DNA of 64,000 bases from Nocardiopsis ansamitocini (lineage in GTDB: Bacteria; Actinomycetota; Actinomycetes; Streptosporangiales; Streptosporangiaceae): positions 547,299 through 611,298 of the forward strand of contig NZ_BSQG01000001.1 of the NCBI RefSeq assembly GCF_030268225.1, given 5' to 3'. The notes below the pieces were generated by a model, which was not told the DNA's origin, ran no database searches, and saw only the letters and a program-made list of their open reading frames with translations. Made by a program: the position numbers and the translations under genes. Positions within the stretch are counted from its first letter, which is position 1; every line of letters begins with the position of its first letter. Positions 35,994 to 43,712 of the stretch are shown here, one piece after another.

Positions 35994-36257
35994 TTACTGG
36001 CGGTAGTCCTCGACCTCCGGTGCGGGGCGCACCCGGGCCTCGTCAGGGCTCTCCCCGAACTCCTCGCGGGCCCTGCGCTGACGCAGCAGGTCCCAGCACT
36101 GGTCGAGGGCCCGTTCCAGCCCCGAGACGCGTTCGCGTTCCTGGGGCGTGAGTCGGTGCTCGTACTGTTCGCGCAGGTCGCGCTCTTCGTTCACCAGCTC
36201 GCCGATCCGCTGGATGATCTCTGCTTCGTGACTCTTCGCATCGCTCATGGAAACCAT
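35994..36257 (-). CDS. DUF2630 family small helical protein
   Basis: An 87-aa protein of DUF2630: HEAEIIQRIGELVNEERDLREQYEHRLTPQERERVSGLERALDQCWDLLRQRRAREE, a highly charged alpha-helical hairpin, then an acidic/Pro tail. No catalytic motif; role unknown. The ATG at 36257 has GAGG 6 nt upstream and is preferred to the ATG at 36248 and to the open-frame extension to 36323. Confidence 0.8.
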   Translation of the reverse strand: MVSMSDAKSHEAEIIQRIGELVNEERDLREQYEHRLTPQERERVSGLERALDQCWDLLRQRRAREEFGESPDEARVRPAPEVEDYRQ

Positions 36258-36453
36258 GTTCGACCTCACCGGATGCCGAATCAAGCTTCTGGGCACCCGT
36301 ATAACGGCAGCCCAGGGGCACATCGACGGATATGTCGGACAGGACGGGTTAGTCGGGTCCCGGTCCGGGAAAGCCTCAGCGCGTCGGTGACGCTTTCGCC
36401 CGGGGATCGATCCGCTCGGCCCCTTCCACCCTCTCGCCGGCTTGGAGCGCCTG

Positions 36454-37059
36454 ATGAAGATCTACGCCGATCGCCCCCTCCGCTTCACCCTGCAGTTCCT
36501 CAGCGATGCGTTCGCCATCGTGTGGATCTGGCTATGGGTACGGGCGGGACAGTCCCTCCACGCGACCCTGATGACGCTGACCCGACCGGGCGAGCTGATG
36601 GAGGAGTCGGGCGGCGGACTGACCTCGCACATGAACGAGGCCGCCGAAGTGGCCGGGGGCGTCCCGCTCGTCGGCGAACAACTGGCCGTGCCGTTCCAGA
36701 GCATGGGCGAAGCCGGGGACAGTCTGAGCGAGGCAGGAACCCGGTTCCAGGAGAGCGTGACGGAGATGGCACTGCTGCTGTCGGTGCTGACCGCCGTACT
36801 GCCCGTCATGATGATCCTGGTCCTGTGGCTGCCTTTGCGTGCCCGGTGGATTCGCCAGGCGTCGGGAGCCAGACGGCTGCGCAGGATGTCGCCCGAGGCC
36901 AGTTCCGAACTGCTCGCTCTTCGCGCACTGGCGTCAGCGCCGGTGCGGGCGCTGACCAAGGTGCACGGGGACCCGGTGGACGCGTGGCGCAGAGGCGACC
37001 CCGAGGCGGTGGACCGGCTAGCCGCACTGGAGCTCAGGCGGTTGGGGCTGCGCCGCTAG
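36454..37059 (+). CDS. Two-span membrane protein of unknown function
   Basis: A 201-aa protein. The first membrane segment is near residues 13-33 (FLSDAFAIVWIWLWVRAGQSL). An external region of about 70 residues, rich in Gly/Glu/Ser, follows (EESGGGLTSHMNEAAEV). The second helix is near 108-128 (ALLLSVLTAVLPVMMILVLWLPL), then a basic cytoplasmic C-terminal domain. I do not recognise the family. ATG at 36454 with GGAG upstream. Its last 26 bp overlap the convergent secreted-protein gene. Confidence 0.7.
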   Translation: MKIYADRPLRFTLQFLSDAFAIVWIWLWVRAGQSLHATLMTLTRPGELMEESGGGLTSHMNEAAEVAGGVPLVGEQLAVPFQSMGEAGDSLSEAGTRFQESVTEMALLLSVLTAVLPVMMILVLWLPLRARWIRQASGARRLRRMSPEASSELLALRALASAPVRALTKVHGDPVDAWRRGDPEAVDRLAALELRRLGLRR

Positions 37060-37957
37060 CGCCCGGGGAGGACCGTGTCCGCCCGAACCGCAGCAGGGCG
37101 GCGCCACCGAGCGTCCCCGCCCCTGCCATCACGAGACTGCCCAGGGCGGTTGTGGTGACCGGTAGCCCGGAGATCCCCTTGGGGTCGCGCCCGGGGCCGG
37201 GCACCGCCATGACGTTGACGGGGCGAGCGGGGGCGGGGGCGTCGCCCGCGCGGGCGGACGGCCCGCAGTCCACGGCGACGTCGCCGAGCACCAGGGTGAA
37301 GATCTCGGTCCGGGCGGTGGACACACTGATGGTGGTCGCGACACGACCGGTACCGGGAGCGTCGTCGGGGACGTCCGCGACGATCTCGACCATGGCCGGT
37401 TCGCCGGTACCGGGAAGGTCGAGGGCTGCGGAGACCGCCCCGGCCAAGGGAACGGCGAAGTCCGTACCGAAGACGGTAACCGTGCGGTCGTCGTAGCCAG
37501 GACCTCCGTTGAGCTTGTTCTCCCACGTGACGCTGCCGCTGAGGTCGCAGGCGACAGAGTGCCTCAGGGCGTCGAAGGCGACCGCGGGGACCGTGTGGCC
37601 GGGCAGATTGAGCCGGAACCCGCCGGAGATCGTACTGCGCGCGTCAGCGCGCCCCGCCCCGCCCTGGGTGGTGTTGGCCAACGACTCCGGGACCGCACCG
37701 ATGTCGAGGCGGGCGCGCACCGAGTCGGGGTCGTCGGTGAAATCGGCCGAAGGGTAGTGACCGCCGTACTCCTCGCGGGTGATCACCACTCCCCAGTCTC
37801 CCGATACCGCCGTCGTCTCAAGGGCGACGAGTCGGCTTGCGGCCAACAGGGGAAACCCGTCACCGGCGAAAGCGGGCGGCCCCGTCCCGACCGCTCCGAA
37901 GGCAACCGCGAGCACCACCCACCATGGGAGGCCCCGCCGCAGACCTGACGCTGCCAC
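37034..37957 (-). CDS. Secreted, C-terminally anchored protein of unknown function
   Basis: A 307-aa protein. The signal peptide WWVVLAVAFGAVGTGPPAFA is at residues 10-30. The extracellular beta-rich domain contains VALETTAVSGDWGVVITREEYGG, and a Cys pair (SVACDLSG, VAVDCGPSA) probably forms a disulfide. A Pro/Ala linker leads to a C-terminal hydrophobic helix (TTTALGSLVMAGAGTLGGAALL) and a short basic tail, so it is likely membrane- or wall-anchored. The GTG at 37957 follows AGGGGG and is preferred to the ATG at 37999. No family recognised; it loosely resembles actinobacterial sortase-substrate-like proteins, but no LPxTG is visible. Confidence 0.7.
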   Translation of the reverse strand: MAASGLRRGLPWWVVLAVAFGAVGTGPPAFAGDGFPLLAASRLVALETTAVSGDWGVVITREEYGGHYPSADFTDDPDSVRARLDIGAVPESLANTTQGGAGRADARSTISGGFRLNLPGHTVPAVAFDALRHSVACDLSGSVTWENKLNGGPGYDDRTVTVFGTDFAVPLAGAVSAALDLPGTGEPAMVEIVADVPDDAPGTGRVATTISVSTARTEIFTLVLGDVAVDCGPSARAGDAPAPARPVNVMAVPGPGRDPKGISGLPVTTTALGSLVMAGAGTLGGAALLRFGRTRSSPGASGAAPTA

Positions 37958-38426
37958 GCTGCCCCCTCGACACTGCGTCGGGCGGCTTGCGCGGAGCACC
38001 CGTCAGGCACGCTGCACGAACCGCCATTCGGCCGGGCACTGCACAGCACCCGAAACCCCCGATTTCCGGCTTATCGCCATAAAAATTATCGAATAGGAAA
38101 GAGTGGTGTGCACAACGCATATATTCCTGTTTCGCACTTGTTCCGCAACGGAGACCTTCAGCGGCGGGCAGGGACGACGGCGGGCCTGTCATACCCGAAC
38201 AGCCGAAGGGCATCACCGCACGGAACCGCAAGGGAGATCCAGGACACGGGATTCGCCACGGCCTCTCGGGAACGGGCCCGCCGTCCCGAAGCCGGCACTG
38301 GCGGCACGGCGCGGTCGCCGGATCAGCGATCATCGGCTTGTCCCCGTTGTCCGAAAGCATCCGGAACCCGGACCGCGCCCGACCCGGCGCCGCCACGCCC
38401 GCCCCATCCGACCACCAGGTCCGGAT
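37958..38426. other. Intergenic region without a recognisable gene
   Basis: Over 450 bp between the secreted-protein gene and csoR. ORFs exist on both strands but have Arg/Pro/Cys-rich, unnatural translations. An AT-rich stretch (ATAAAAATTATCGAATAG near 38080) may hold the promoter for the minus-strand gene. Apart from the CsoR operator at its end I see nothing assignable. Confidence 0.5.
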
Positions 38427-38443
38427 ATACCCACAGGGGGTAT
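38427..38443 (+). promoter_or_regulatory. CsoR operator
   Basis: ATACCC-ACAGG-GGGTAT is a 6-5-6 inverted repeat with the TACCC/GGGTA halves typical of CsoR sites. TATCAT (38441-38446) overlaps its right end and is a plausible -10 box, so binding would block transcription. It lies 41 bp upstream of csoR, implying copper-released autoregulation. Confidence 0.75.
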
Positions 38444-38484
38444 CATTGGCCGAGGAAGCGACTAGTGACCAGGAGAGCGCCGAG

Positions 38485-38772
38485 ATGGCCACCTACGGCT
38501 ACCACCACGACAAGCAGCAGCACCTCAACCGGCTGCGGCGGATCGAAGGCCAGGTCCGTGGGCTTCAGCGCATGGTCGAGGAGGACTCCTACTGCATCGA
38601 CATCCTCACCCAGACGTCCGCCGTGAACAAAGCGCTGCGCTCGTTCGCCCTGTCACTCCTGGACGAGCACCTCAAGCACTGCGTGGCGCACGCCGTCGCC
38701 AACGGCGGGACGGAAGCCGAGGAGAAGGTGCGCGAGGCGTCCGAGGCGATCGCCCGGCTGGTCCGCTCCTGA
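38485..38772 (+). CDS. csoR: Copper-sensing transcriptional repressor CsoR
   Basis: A 95-aa all-helical CsoR/RcnR-family repressor. HLNRLRRIEGQVRGLQRMVEEDSYCIDIL carries the first copper-binding Cys, and LLDEHLKHCVAHAV supplies the His and second Cys (the Cys-His-Cys set of CsoR). Cu(I) binding releases DNA. ATG at 38485 has AGGAGA 8 nt upstream; the longer open frame upstream runs through the operator and is not coding. copZ follows after 34 bp. Confidence 0.95.
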   Translation: MATYGYHHDKQQHLNRLRRIEGQVRGLQRMVEEDSYCIDILTQTSAVNKALRSFALSLLDEHLKHCVAHAVANGGTEAEEKVREASEAIARLVRS

Positions 38773-38806
38773 TCCCATGAGCACGTCAACGGAAGCGAGG
38801 GCCGTC

Positions 38807-39013
38807 ATGGCCAGCACCACCATCACCGTCAGCGGTATGACCTGCGGACACTGCGTGAGCTCGGTCAAGGAGGAAATCGGCGAACTGCCCGGCGTCACCA
38901 CCGTGGACGTCGATCTGACGAGCGGGCGCGTTCAGGTGGAGAGCGCCGAACCGCTCACCGACATCCAGCTCAAGGATGCCGTCAGCGAGGCCGGCTACAC
39001 CATCGTCGCCTGA
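38807..39013 (+). CDS. copZ: Copper chaperone CopZ (heavy-metal-associated domain)
   Basis: A 68-aa ferredoxin-like HMA protein with the copper site GMTCGHCVSSVKEEI and the typical DVDLTSGRVQVES. It carries Cu(I) in the cytoplasm, normally to a CopA P-type ATPase, which is not next to it here. The ATG at 38807 has GAGGG upstream and is preferred to the ATG at 38777. Likely co-transcribed with csoR and copper-induced. Confidence 0.93.
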   Translation: MASTTITVSGMTCGHCVSSVKEEIGELPGVTTVDVDLTSGRVQVESAEPLTDIQLKDAVSEAGYTIVA

Positions 39014-39109
39014 CCGGGGCGGCGGGCCGGGGCGGCTGTTGCGCCGCCCCGGCCGCACGCGTCCTGGCGCACTCGCCCCGCTCCGGACCGGACACCCGGC
39101 CCGGAATCG

Positions 39110-40465
39110 TCACGGGCGGGGCGGGGCGGAAGCCACCCGCTGCCTGGCCTGGTCCGGATCGAGGTACTGGGCTGCCTCTTCGGTGTCGACCAGGGTGTCC
39201 ACGCGCCGGTCGAGGAAACCCAGCCGCGACACCTCGCCCCCCAGAAGGGAGCGGATCGCCCAGTTGGCGGCGACCCTGGCGCGCCCCGGTCCCGAGTGCA
39301 GCGCCAGCAGGTGGTAGGCGCGGGTGATCGCCAGCGCGGGAAGACCGGTGACCTCGTACCCCAACGGCCGGGCCAGCGCGTCCTTCCCGCTGAGGTCGAC
39401 GAGCAGACCGAGGTCCTTGTGGTGGTACCGGCCTGCGCGTCCCCCAATCAGCGAGGCGATGATGTTGTCGGCCGCCGTCGGCCCCTGCCGGGAGGCGTGC
39501 TGGGCGGTCGGCGGGCACAGCGCCCCCTCCCCCTTGCTGAGGTCGGGCACCGCGGCGGAGTCCCCGATGGCGAAGACCTCAGGCGCATCGGGAGCGTGCA
39601 ACTCCGGGGTGACCACCAGCTTGCCGCGATCGGTCTTCAGGCCCGTGGCGACCATGAGTGGGCTCGGCGCGGTCCCGGCCGTCCAGATCAGCGTGCGGGA
39701 GGGCAGGACCCTGTCGTCGGTGAGCGTCACCTTGTCCGCGGTGACCTCGCGGACGCTGACCTCCAGGCTGACCTCGACCCCTCTCTGTCGCAGCAGCCGC
39801 AGGGCGCTCTTGCCGAGGGACTCCCCCAGTTCGGGCATCAGAGCCGGCGCGATGTCCACCAGGTGCCACTGCACGTGCTCGCGCAACGCCGGATAGCGCC
39901 GGCATGCCTCGTCGCACAACAGTCTGAGCGAGGCTGCGGTCTCCACACCGGTGTAACCACCGCCGACCACGATGAAGGTGCAGCGCTCGTCGCGCTCGGC
40001 AGGATCGGTACTGGCGTTGGCCAGCTCCAACTGGGCCAGGACGTGGTCGCGCAGGTACACCGCTTCGGCAAGGTTCTTGTTTCCGCGGCCGTACTCCACG
40101 AGGCCGGGGATGTCGAAGACCCGGGTGTTACTGCCCGGCGCAAGGAGCAGCCGGTCGTAGCGCTCGAAGGACGTCTCACCGGAGATCTTGCGCACCACGA
40201 CCGTACGGGACTCGGTATCCACCCCGATGGCCGCGCCGGGGACCATCCGGGTCCGGCTCAGTGTGCGGTGCAGCGAGGCTGCAATGGACTGCGGCGTGAT
40301 CAGCCCCGAGGCGACCTGAGGGAGCAGCGGCTGGTAGAGCATGTAGTCGTTGGGCGTGATGAGCACCAACTCGGCGGCACCCTTGGGGATCTTGCGTTCC
40401 AGCCGGCGCAGTGCGCTCAGCCCCGCGAATCCTGCGCCAACCACCACGATGCGCGGCTGTGCCAT
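39110..40465 (-). CDS. ndh: Type II NADH dehydrogenase (NDH-2)
   Basis: A 451-aa FAD-dependent, peripheral-membrane NADH:quinone oxidoreductase. FAD site IVVVGAGFAGLSALRRLE is at the N-terminus. NDYMLYQPLLPQVASG is typical of NDH-2. The NADH site FIVVGGGYTGVETAASL is near residue 165, the second FAD motif EVFAIGDSAAVPD near 310, and CPPTAQHASRQG near 330 is the quinone-site AQxAxQ region. Longer upstream frame is not used; ATG at 40465 matches the family. It feeds electrons from NADH to menaquinone without proton pumping. Other FAD-dependent quinone reductases are less likely. Confidence 0.92.
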   Translation of the reverse strand: MAQPRIVVVGAGFAGLSALRRLERKIPKGAAELVLITPNDYMLYQPLLPQVASGLITPQSIAASLHRTLSRTRMVPGAAIGVDTESRTVVVRKISGETSFERYDRLLLAPGSNTRVFDIPGLVEYGRGNKNLAEAVYLRDHVLAQLELANASTDPAERDERCTFIVVGGGYTGVETAASLRLLCDEACRRYPALREHVQWHLVDIAPALMPELGESLGKSALRLLRQRGVEVSLEVSVREVTADKVTLTDDRVLPSRTLIWTAGTAPSPLMVATGLKTDRGKLVVTPELHAPDAPEVFAIGDSAAVPDLSKGEGALCPPTAQHASRQGPTAADNIIASLIGGRAGRYHHKDLGLLVDLSGKDALARPLGYEVTGLPALAITRAYHLLALHSGPGRARVAANWAIRSLLGGEVSRLGFLDRRVDTLVDTEEAAQYLDPDQARQRVASAPPRP

Positions 40466-40796
40466 GGTCGAACCACTCCCACTTGTCGCGTTCCCGGCGG
40501 TCGTTGTGCAAACGGAACCGACCGCCGCGGCGTGCGTGTCAGGTCGTGGTTCACGCTGCCCGCACCCCCCGATTGCCAAACGTGGAACGTCAGCGGATTG
40601 GTTGAATACCCAGCCGACCGCCTCACCTCGGACTTTGGTCTCCCTATGACCTTTGCCGGGATTTTCATACCTTGGCTTCACTCGCCATTGACTTTGTGAC
40701 AACCACACACAGCTACGTTTCGTTACTGAGTGAAGTTATCGAGAGACACTCGGTAACCACCCAGGCAATGAAGGGTCACCGATGAGGAGGACGAAC
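40466..40796. promoter_or_regulatory. Divergent promoter region ndh / secreted repeat protein
   Basis: 331 bp without a gene. Toward the plus-strand gene there is TTGACT (40688-40693) and TACGTT (40714-40719), with a long 20-nt spacer. An inverted repeat TTACTGAGTG (40723-40732) / CACTCGGTAA (40747-40756), with one wobble pair, lies in the leader and could be an operator or RNA hairpin. The sequence from 40620 to 40760 is notably AT-rich. Confidence 0.35.
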
Positions 40797-41285
40797 ATGC
40801 GGATTCTCGGCAGGACCGCGGCGGTCGCGGTTGCGGCGGGGGCGTTGTCGACCGGACTGGCAGGGGTGGCGCTGGCCGCACCACAGCCCGTCGAGCCCCT
40901 TCCCGACCGGCCCGGCGGCGCAGCGACTGCGGAGAACCCGGCGCAGCCGGGCGCGGAACTTCCCGCGCAAATCCCCGCCGAGGCCCCCGCCGATCCGGCA
41001 GAACTACTACAGAACCCCGATGTCGCAGCCCTGCTGGCCGATCCGGACGTCGTCACCATCCTGGGCAACCCCGACGTCGTCGCCCTCCTGGGCGAACCGG
41101 ACGTCCTCAAGGTCCTGGGTGACACCGACGCGCTCGGCGCGCTGACCGACCTGGCACCCACCGACGCCATCGGCGGGGTGACCGGCGCCGACCCCACCGA
41201 CGCGGTAGGTGGGGTGACCGACACCGCAGGAAGCGCGACCGGCGCACTCGGTGGCGCGGGCGGTCTCGGCGGGGTACTTCCGTAG
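40797..41285 (+). CDS. Small secreted protein with 9-residue PDV repeats
   Basis: A 162-aa exported protein. The signal peptide MRILGRTAAVAVAAGALSTG ends near ALA-APQ at about residue 27. After a Pro/Ala/Glu-rich linker come tandem 9-residue units NPDVAALLA, DPDVVTILG, NPDVVALLG and EPDVLKVLG, with a fifth degenerate unit. The tail contains a duplicated PTDA-GGVT motif and a Gly-rich end with no membrane anchor. The ATG at 40797 follows GGAGG by 6 nt; an ATG 15 bp earlier overlaps the ribosome site. Function unknown, probably surface-associated. Confidence 0.7.
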   Translation: MRILGRTAAVAVAAGALSTGLAGVALAAPQPVEPLPDRPGGAATAENPAQPGAELPAQIPAEAPADPAELLQNPDVAALLADPDVVTILGNPDVVALLGEPDVLKVLGDTDALGALTDLAPTDAIGGVTGADPTDAVGGVTDTAGSATGALGGAGGLGGVLP

Positions 41286-41296
41286 CCGCATCATTC

Positions 41297-41338
41297 GGAC
41301 GGGCCCGCGTCGACCGCAGGGTCGGCCCGGGCCCGTCC
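41297..41338. terminator. Bidirectional terminator hairpin
   Basis: GGACGGGCCCG (41297-41307) pairs perfectly with CGGGCCCGTCC (41328-41338), and CGACC/GGTCG inside the loop extends the stem. It lies between the convergent secreted-protein and TetR genes. Confidence 0.75.
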
Positions 41339-41361
41339 CGTACGGGCCCGCGATCTGCGGA

Positions 41362-41940
41362 TCAGTCGCCCATGGATGGCAGGAGGGCCGCGTGCGCCAT
41401 GGAGAACAGGAGCGCGGCCATCTCGTCGCGGGCGAGCTCACCCGCACTGTGCGGCGTGGAGTTGAGCAGCCCGAAGACGGCATGCAGCGCCGCGCGCAAA
41501 ATCTCCTCGGCCGTCCCCGGACGCAGCAGGGCCAATACGGCGACCCATTGTTCGACGTAACCGCGCTGGAGCCGGCGGATACGGCGGCGCTCGGCCTCGG
41601 GAACGTTCTCCAGTTCGCGATCCTGGACCGTGATGAGTGCCGGCTCGTCGAGAGCGAAATCGATGTGCCCGCGGAGCAACGCCGCCAACGCCTGCTCCGG
41701 CCCTTCGGCGGCCTGCGCCCTGGACCTGCCGGCTGTCGCCAGACGTTCACTGACCTCCAGGAGGATGGCGGCCAACAACGCTTCCTTCCCCGCGAAATGG
41801 CGATACAGCGCAGGGCCGCTGGTGCCTACGGCGCGCCCCAGGTCCTCGATGGAGACACCGTGGAATCCGCGCACGGCGAAGAGTTCGGCCGCTGCTCGCA
41901 GAATGACCTCTCGCCGGGCTCCCGGTCTTCGCTCAGCCAT
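41362..41940 (-). CDS. TetR family transcriptional regulator
   Basis: A 192-aa regulator. The HTH is at residues 8-55 (REVILRAAAELFAVRGFHGVSIEDLGRAVGTSGPALYRHFAGKEALL), followed by a helical ligand domain with SERLATAGRS and the TetR_C-type region of acyl-CoA-responsive regulators. It is divergent from the acyl-CoA carboxylase operon, with a near-perfect operator pair between them, so it very likely represses that operon and itself and responds to an acyl-CoA. Start ATG at 41940. Confidence 0.9.
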   Translation of the reverse strand: MAERRPGARREVILRAAAELFAVRGFHGVSIEDLGRAVGTSGPALYRHFAGKEALLAAILLEVSERLATAGRSRAQAAEGPEQALAALLRGHIDFALDEPALITVQDRELENVPEAERRRIRRLQRGYVEQWVAVLALLRPGTAEEILRAALHAVFGLLNSTPHSAGELARDEMAALLFSMAHAALLPSMGD

Positions 41941-41975
41941 GGCCCCTCGATCCGCTCACTGCCCTGGACACCGAT

Positions 41976-42016
41976 GTTAATGAACACTAACATCAGCGAT
42001 GTTAGTGTTCATTAAC
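41976..42016. promoter_or_regulatory. Perfect 19+3+19 bp inverted repeat, probable double TetR operator
   Basis: The arm 41976-41994 begins GTTAATGAACACTAACATC and its exact reverse complement occupies 41998-42016; AGC is the spacer. Each arm contains a 16-bp imperfect palindrome of the form GTTA-TG--CA-TAAC, the usual TetR site size. It lies 35 bp from the TetR start and 15 bp from the carboxylase TTG start. Confidence 0.8.
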
Positions 42017-42031
42017 GCACCTGGAGTGGCA

Positions 42032-43657
42032 TTGAGCAGGGCACCCGTTCTCGTCTCGACGGCCGACACTGCAAGCGCTGCCTTCACGGCCAACGCCGAG
42101 GCGAACCTGGCACTCACCGCGCAACTGCGCGAGCGCGTCGCGACCGCCGCACTGGGGGGTCCGGAAAAGACCCGTGCCCGCCACGTCCAGCGTGGCAAGC
42201 TCCTGCCGCGCGACCGGGTGGACGCCCTGCTCGATCCAGGGTCGCCCTTCCTCGAACTGTCCCCCTTGGCGGCTTACGGCATGTACGGTGCCGACGGTCA
42301 GGACGCCCCGGCCGGCGGCATCATCACCGGGGTGGGGCGGGTCGCCGGCCGAGAGGTCGTGGTGGTCGCCAACGACGCCACCGTCAAAGGCGGCAGTTAC
42401 TATCCGATGACGGTGAAGAAGCACCTCCGTGCCCAGGAGGTCGCTCTGCACAACCGCCTGCCGTGCGTCTACCTCGCCGACTCGGGCGGAGCGTTCCTGC
42501 CGATGCAGGACGACGTCTTTCCCGACCGCGAGCACTTCGGCCGGATCTTCTACAACCAGGCGACCATGTCCCGACAGGGCATCGCGCAGATCGCGGCCGT
42601 ACTCGGTTCGTGCACCGCCGGTGGCGCCTACGTTCCCGCCATGAGCGACGAGGCGGTCATCGTGCGCGAGCAGGGCACGATCTTCCTCGGCGGCCCTCCC
42701 CTGGTCAAGGCGGCCACCGGCGAGATCGTGACAGCCGAGGACCTGGGCGGGGGGGACGTGCACTCGCGCGTCTCGGGCGTCACCGACCACCTCGCAGAGG
42801 ACGACGCACACGCGCTGGGGATCGTGCGCCAGATCGTCGACACGCTGGGTCCACGCGCAGCCCCCGCCTGGGAACGCCGCGAGCCCCGGCCGCCGTCCGC
42901 GGACCCAGGCGAACTCTACGGCGTGGTGCCCGCAGACACCCGCACCCCTTATGACGTGCGCGAGGTGATCGCCCGCGTGGTCGACGCCAGCGAGTTCACC
43001 GAGTTCAAGGCCGAGTACGGCACCACCCTGGTCACCGGTTTCGCACATGTGCACGGCCATCCGGTCGGGATCATCGCCAACAACGGCATCCTGTTCGCGG
43101 AGTCGGCGATGAAAGGGGCGCACTTCATCGAACTGTGCGACCGGCGCAGCATCCCCTTGGTGTTCCTGCAGAACATCTCCGGTTTCATGGTGGGACGCGA
43201 CTACGAGGCCGGAGGCATCGCCAAGCACGGCGCGAAGATGGTCACGGCCGTGGCGTGCGCGCGCGTCCCCAAGTTCACCGTGGTCATCGGCGGCTCGTTC
43301 GGAGCGGGCAACTACAGCATGTGCGGCCGGGCCTACTCGCCGCGGTTCATGTGGATGTGGCCCAACGCCCGGATCTCGGTGATGGGCGGCGAGCAGGCCG
43401 CCTCCGTGCTCGCGACGGTGCGCCGCGACCAGATGGACGCCCGCGGCGAGGAGTGGCCGCGCTCCGCCGAAGAGGCATTCAAGGACCCCATCCGCGCACA
43501 GTACGAAGAACAGGGCAGCCCTTACTACTCGACCGCACGGCTGTGGGACGACGGGGTGATCGACCCTGCCGACACCCGCACCGTGCTCGGCCTGGGCCTG
43601 GCTGCGGCCCGCAACGCCCCGCTGGACCCCGTCGGCTACGGGGTCTTTCGCATGTGA
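42032..43657 (+). CDS. Acyl-CoA carboxylase beta subunit (probable methylcrotonyl-CoA carboxylase)
   Basis: A 541-aa carboxyltransferase subunit. N-terminal half has [28 protein letters not shown] and the oxyanion-hole stretch [29 protein letters not shown], which is typical of 3-methylcrotonyl-CoA carboxylase. The C-terminal half has [53 protein letters not shown] and [38 protein letters not shown]. The TTG at 42032 with GGAG 5 nt upstream is favoured; upstream in-frame codons run into the operator. First gene of the TetR-controlled operon. MCC is more likely than geranyl- or propionyl-CoA carboxylase, but specificity is inferred. Confidence 0.9.
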   Translation: MSRAPVLVSTADTASAAFTANAEANLALTAQLRERVATAALGGPEKTRARHVQRGKLLPRDRVDALLDPGSPFLELSPLAAYGMYGADGQDAPAGGIITGVGRVAGREVVVVANDATVKGGSYYPMTVKKHLRAQEVALHNRLPCVYLADSGGAFLPMQDDVFPDREHFGRIFYNQATMSRQGIAQIAAVLGSCTAGGAYVPAMSDEAVIVREQGTIFLGGPPLVKAATGEIVTAEDLGGGDVHSRVSGVTDHLAEDDAHALGIVRQIVDTLGPRAAPAWERREPRPPSADPGELYGVVPADTRTPYDVREVIARVVDASEFTEFKAEYGTTLVTGFAHVHGHPVGIIANNGILFAESAMKGAHFIELCDRRSIPLVFLQNISGFMVGRDYEAGGIAKHGAKMVTAVACARVPKFTVVIGGSFGAGNYSMCGRAYSPRFMWMWPNARISVMGGEQAASVLATVRRDQMDARGEEWPRSAEEAFKDPIRAQYEEQGSPYYSTARLWDDGVIDPADTRTVLGLGLAAARNAPLDPVGYGVFRM

Positions 43658-43712
43658 TCGTCTCCTCCCGCCCAGTTACGTCCTGCGACCCAGAAGGAAT
43701 CGGAGCCGCCCG

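Noticed and set aside
38103-38465. 120-codon ORF upstream of csoR
   Set aside because: Arg/Pro/Thr-rich, runs through the CsoR operator and has no ribosome site.
40911-41210. CRISPR-like or DNA-level tandem repeat in the secreted protein gene
   Set aside because: The repetition is at protein level (9-residue units) with divergent codons; no identical direct repeats with spacers.
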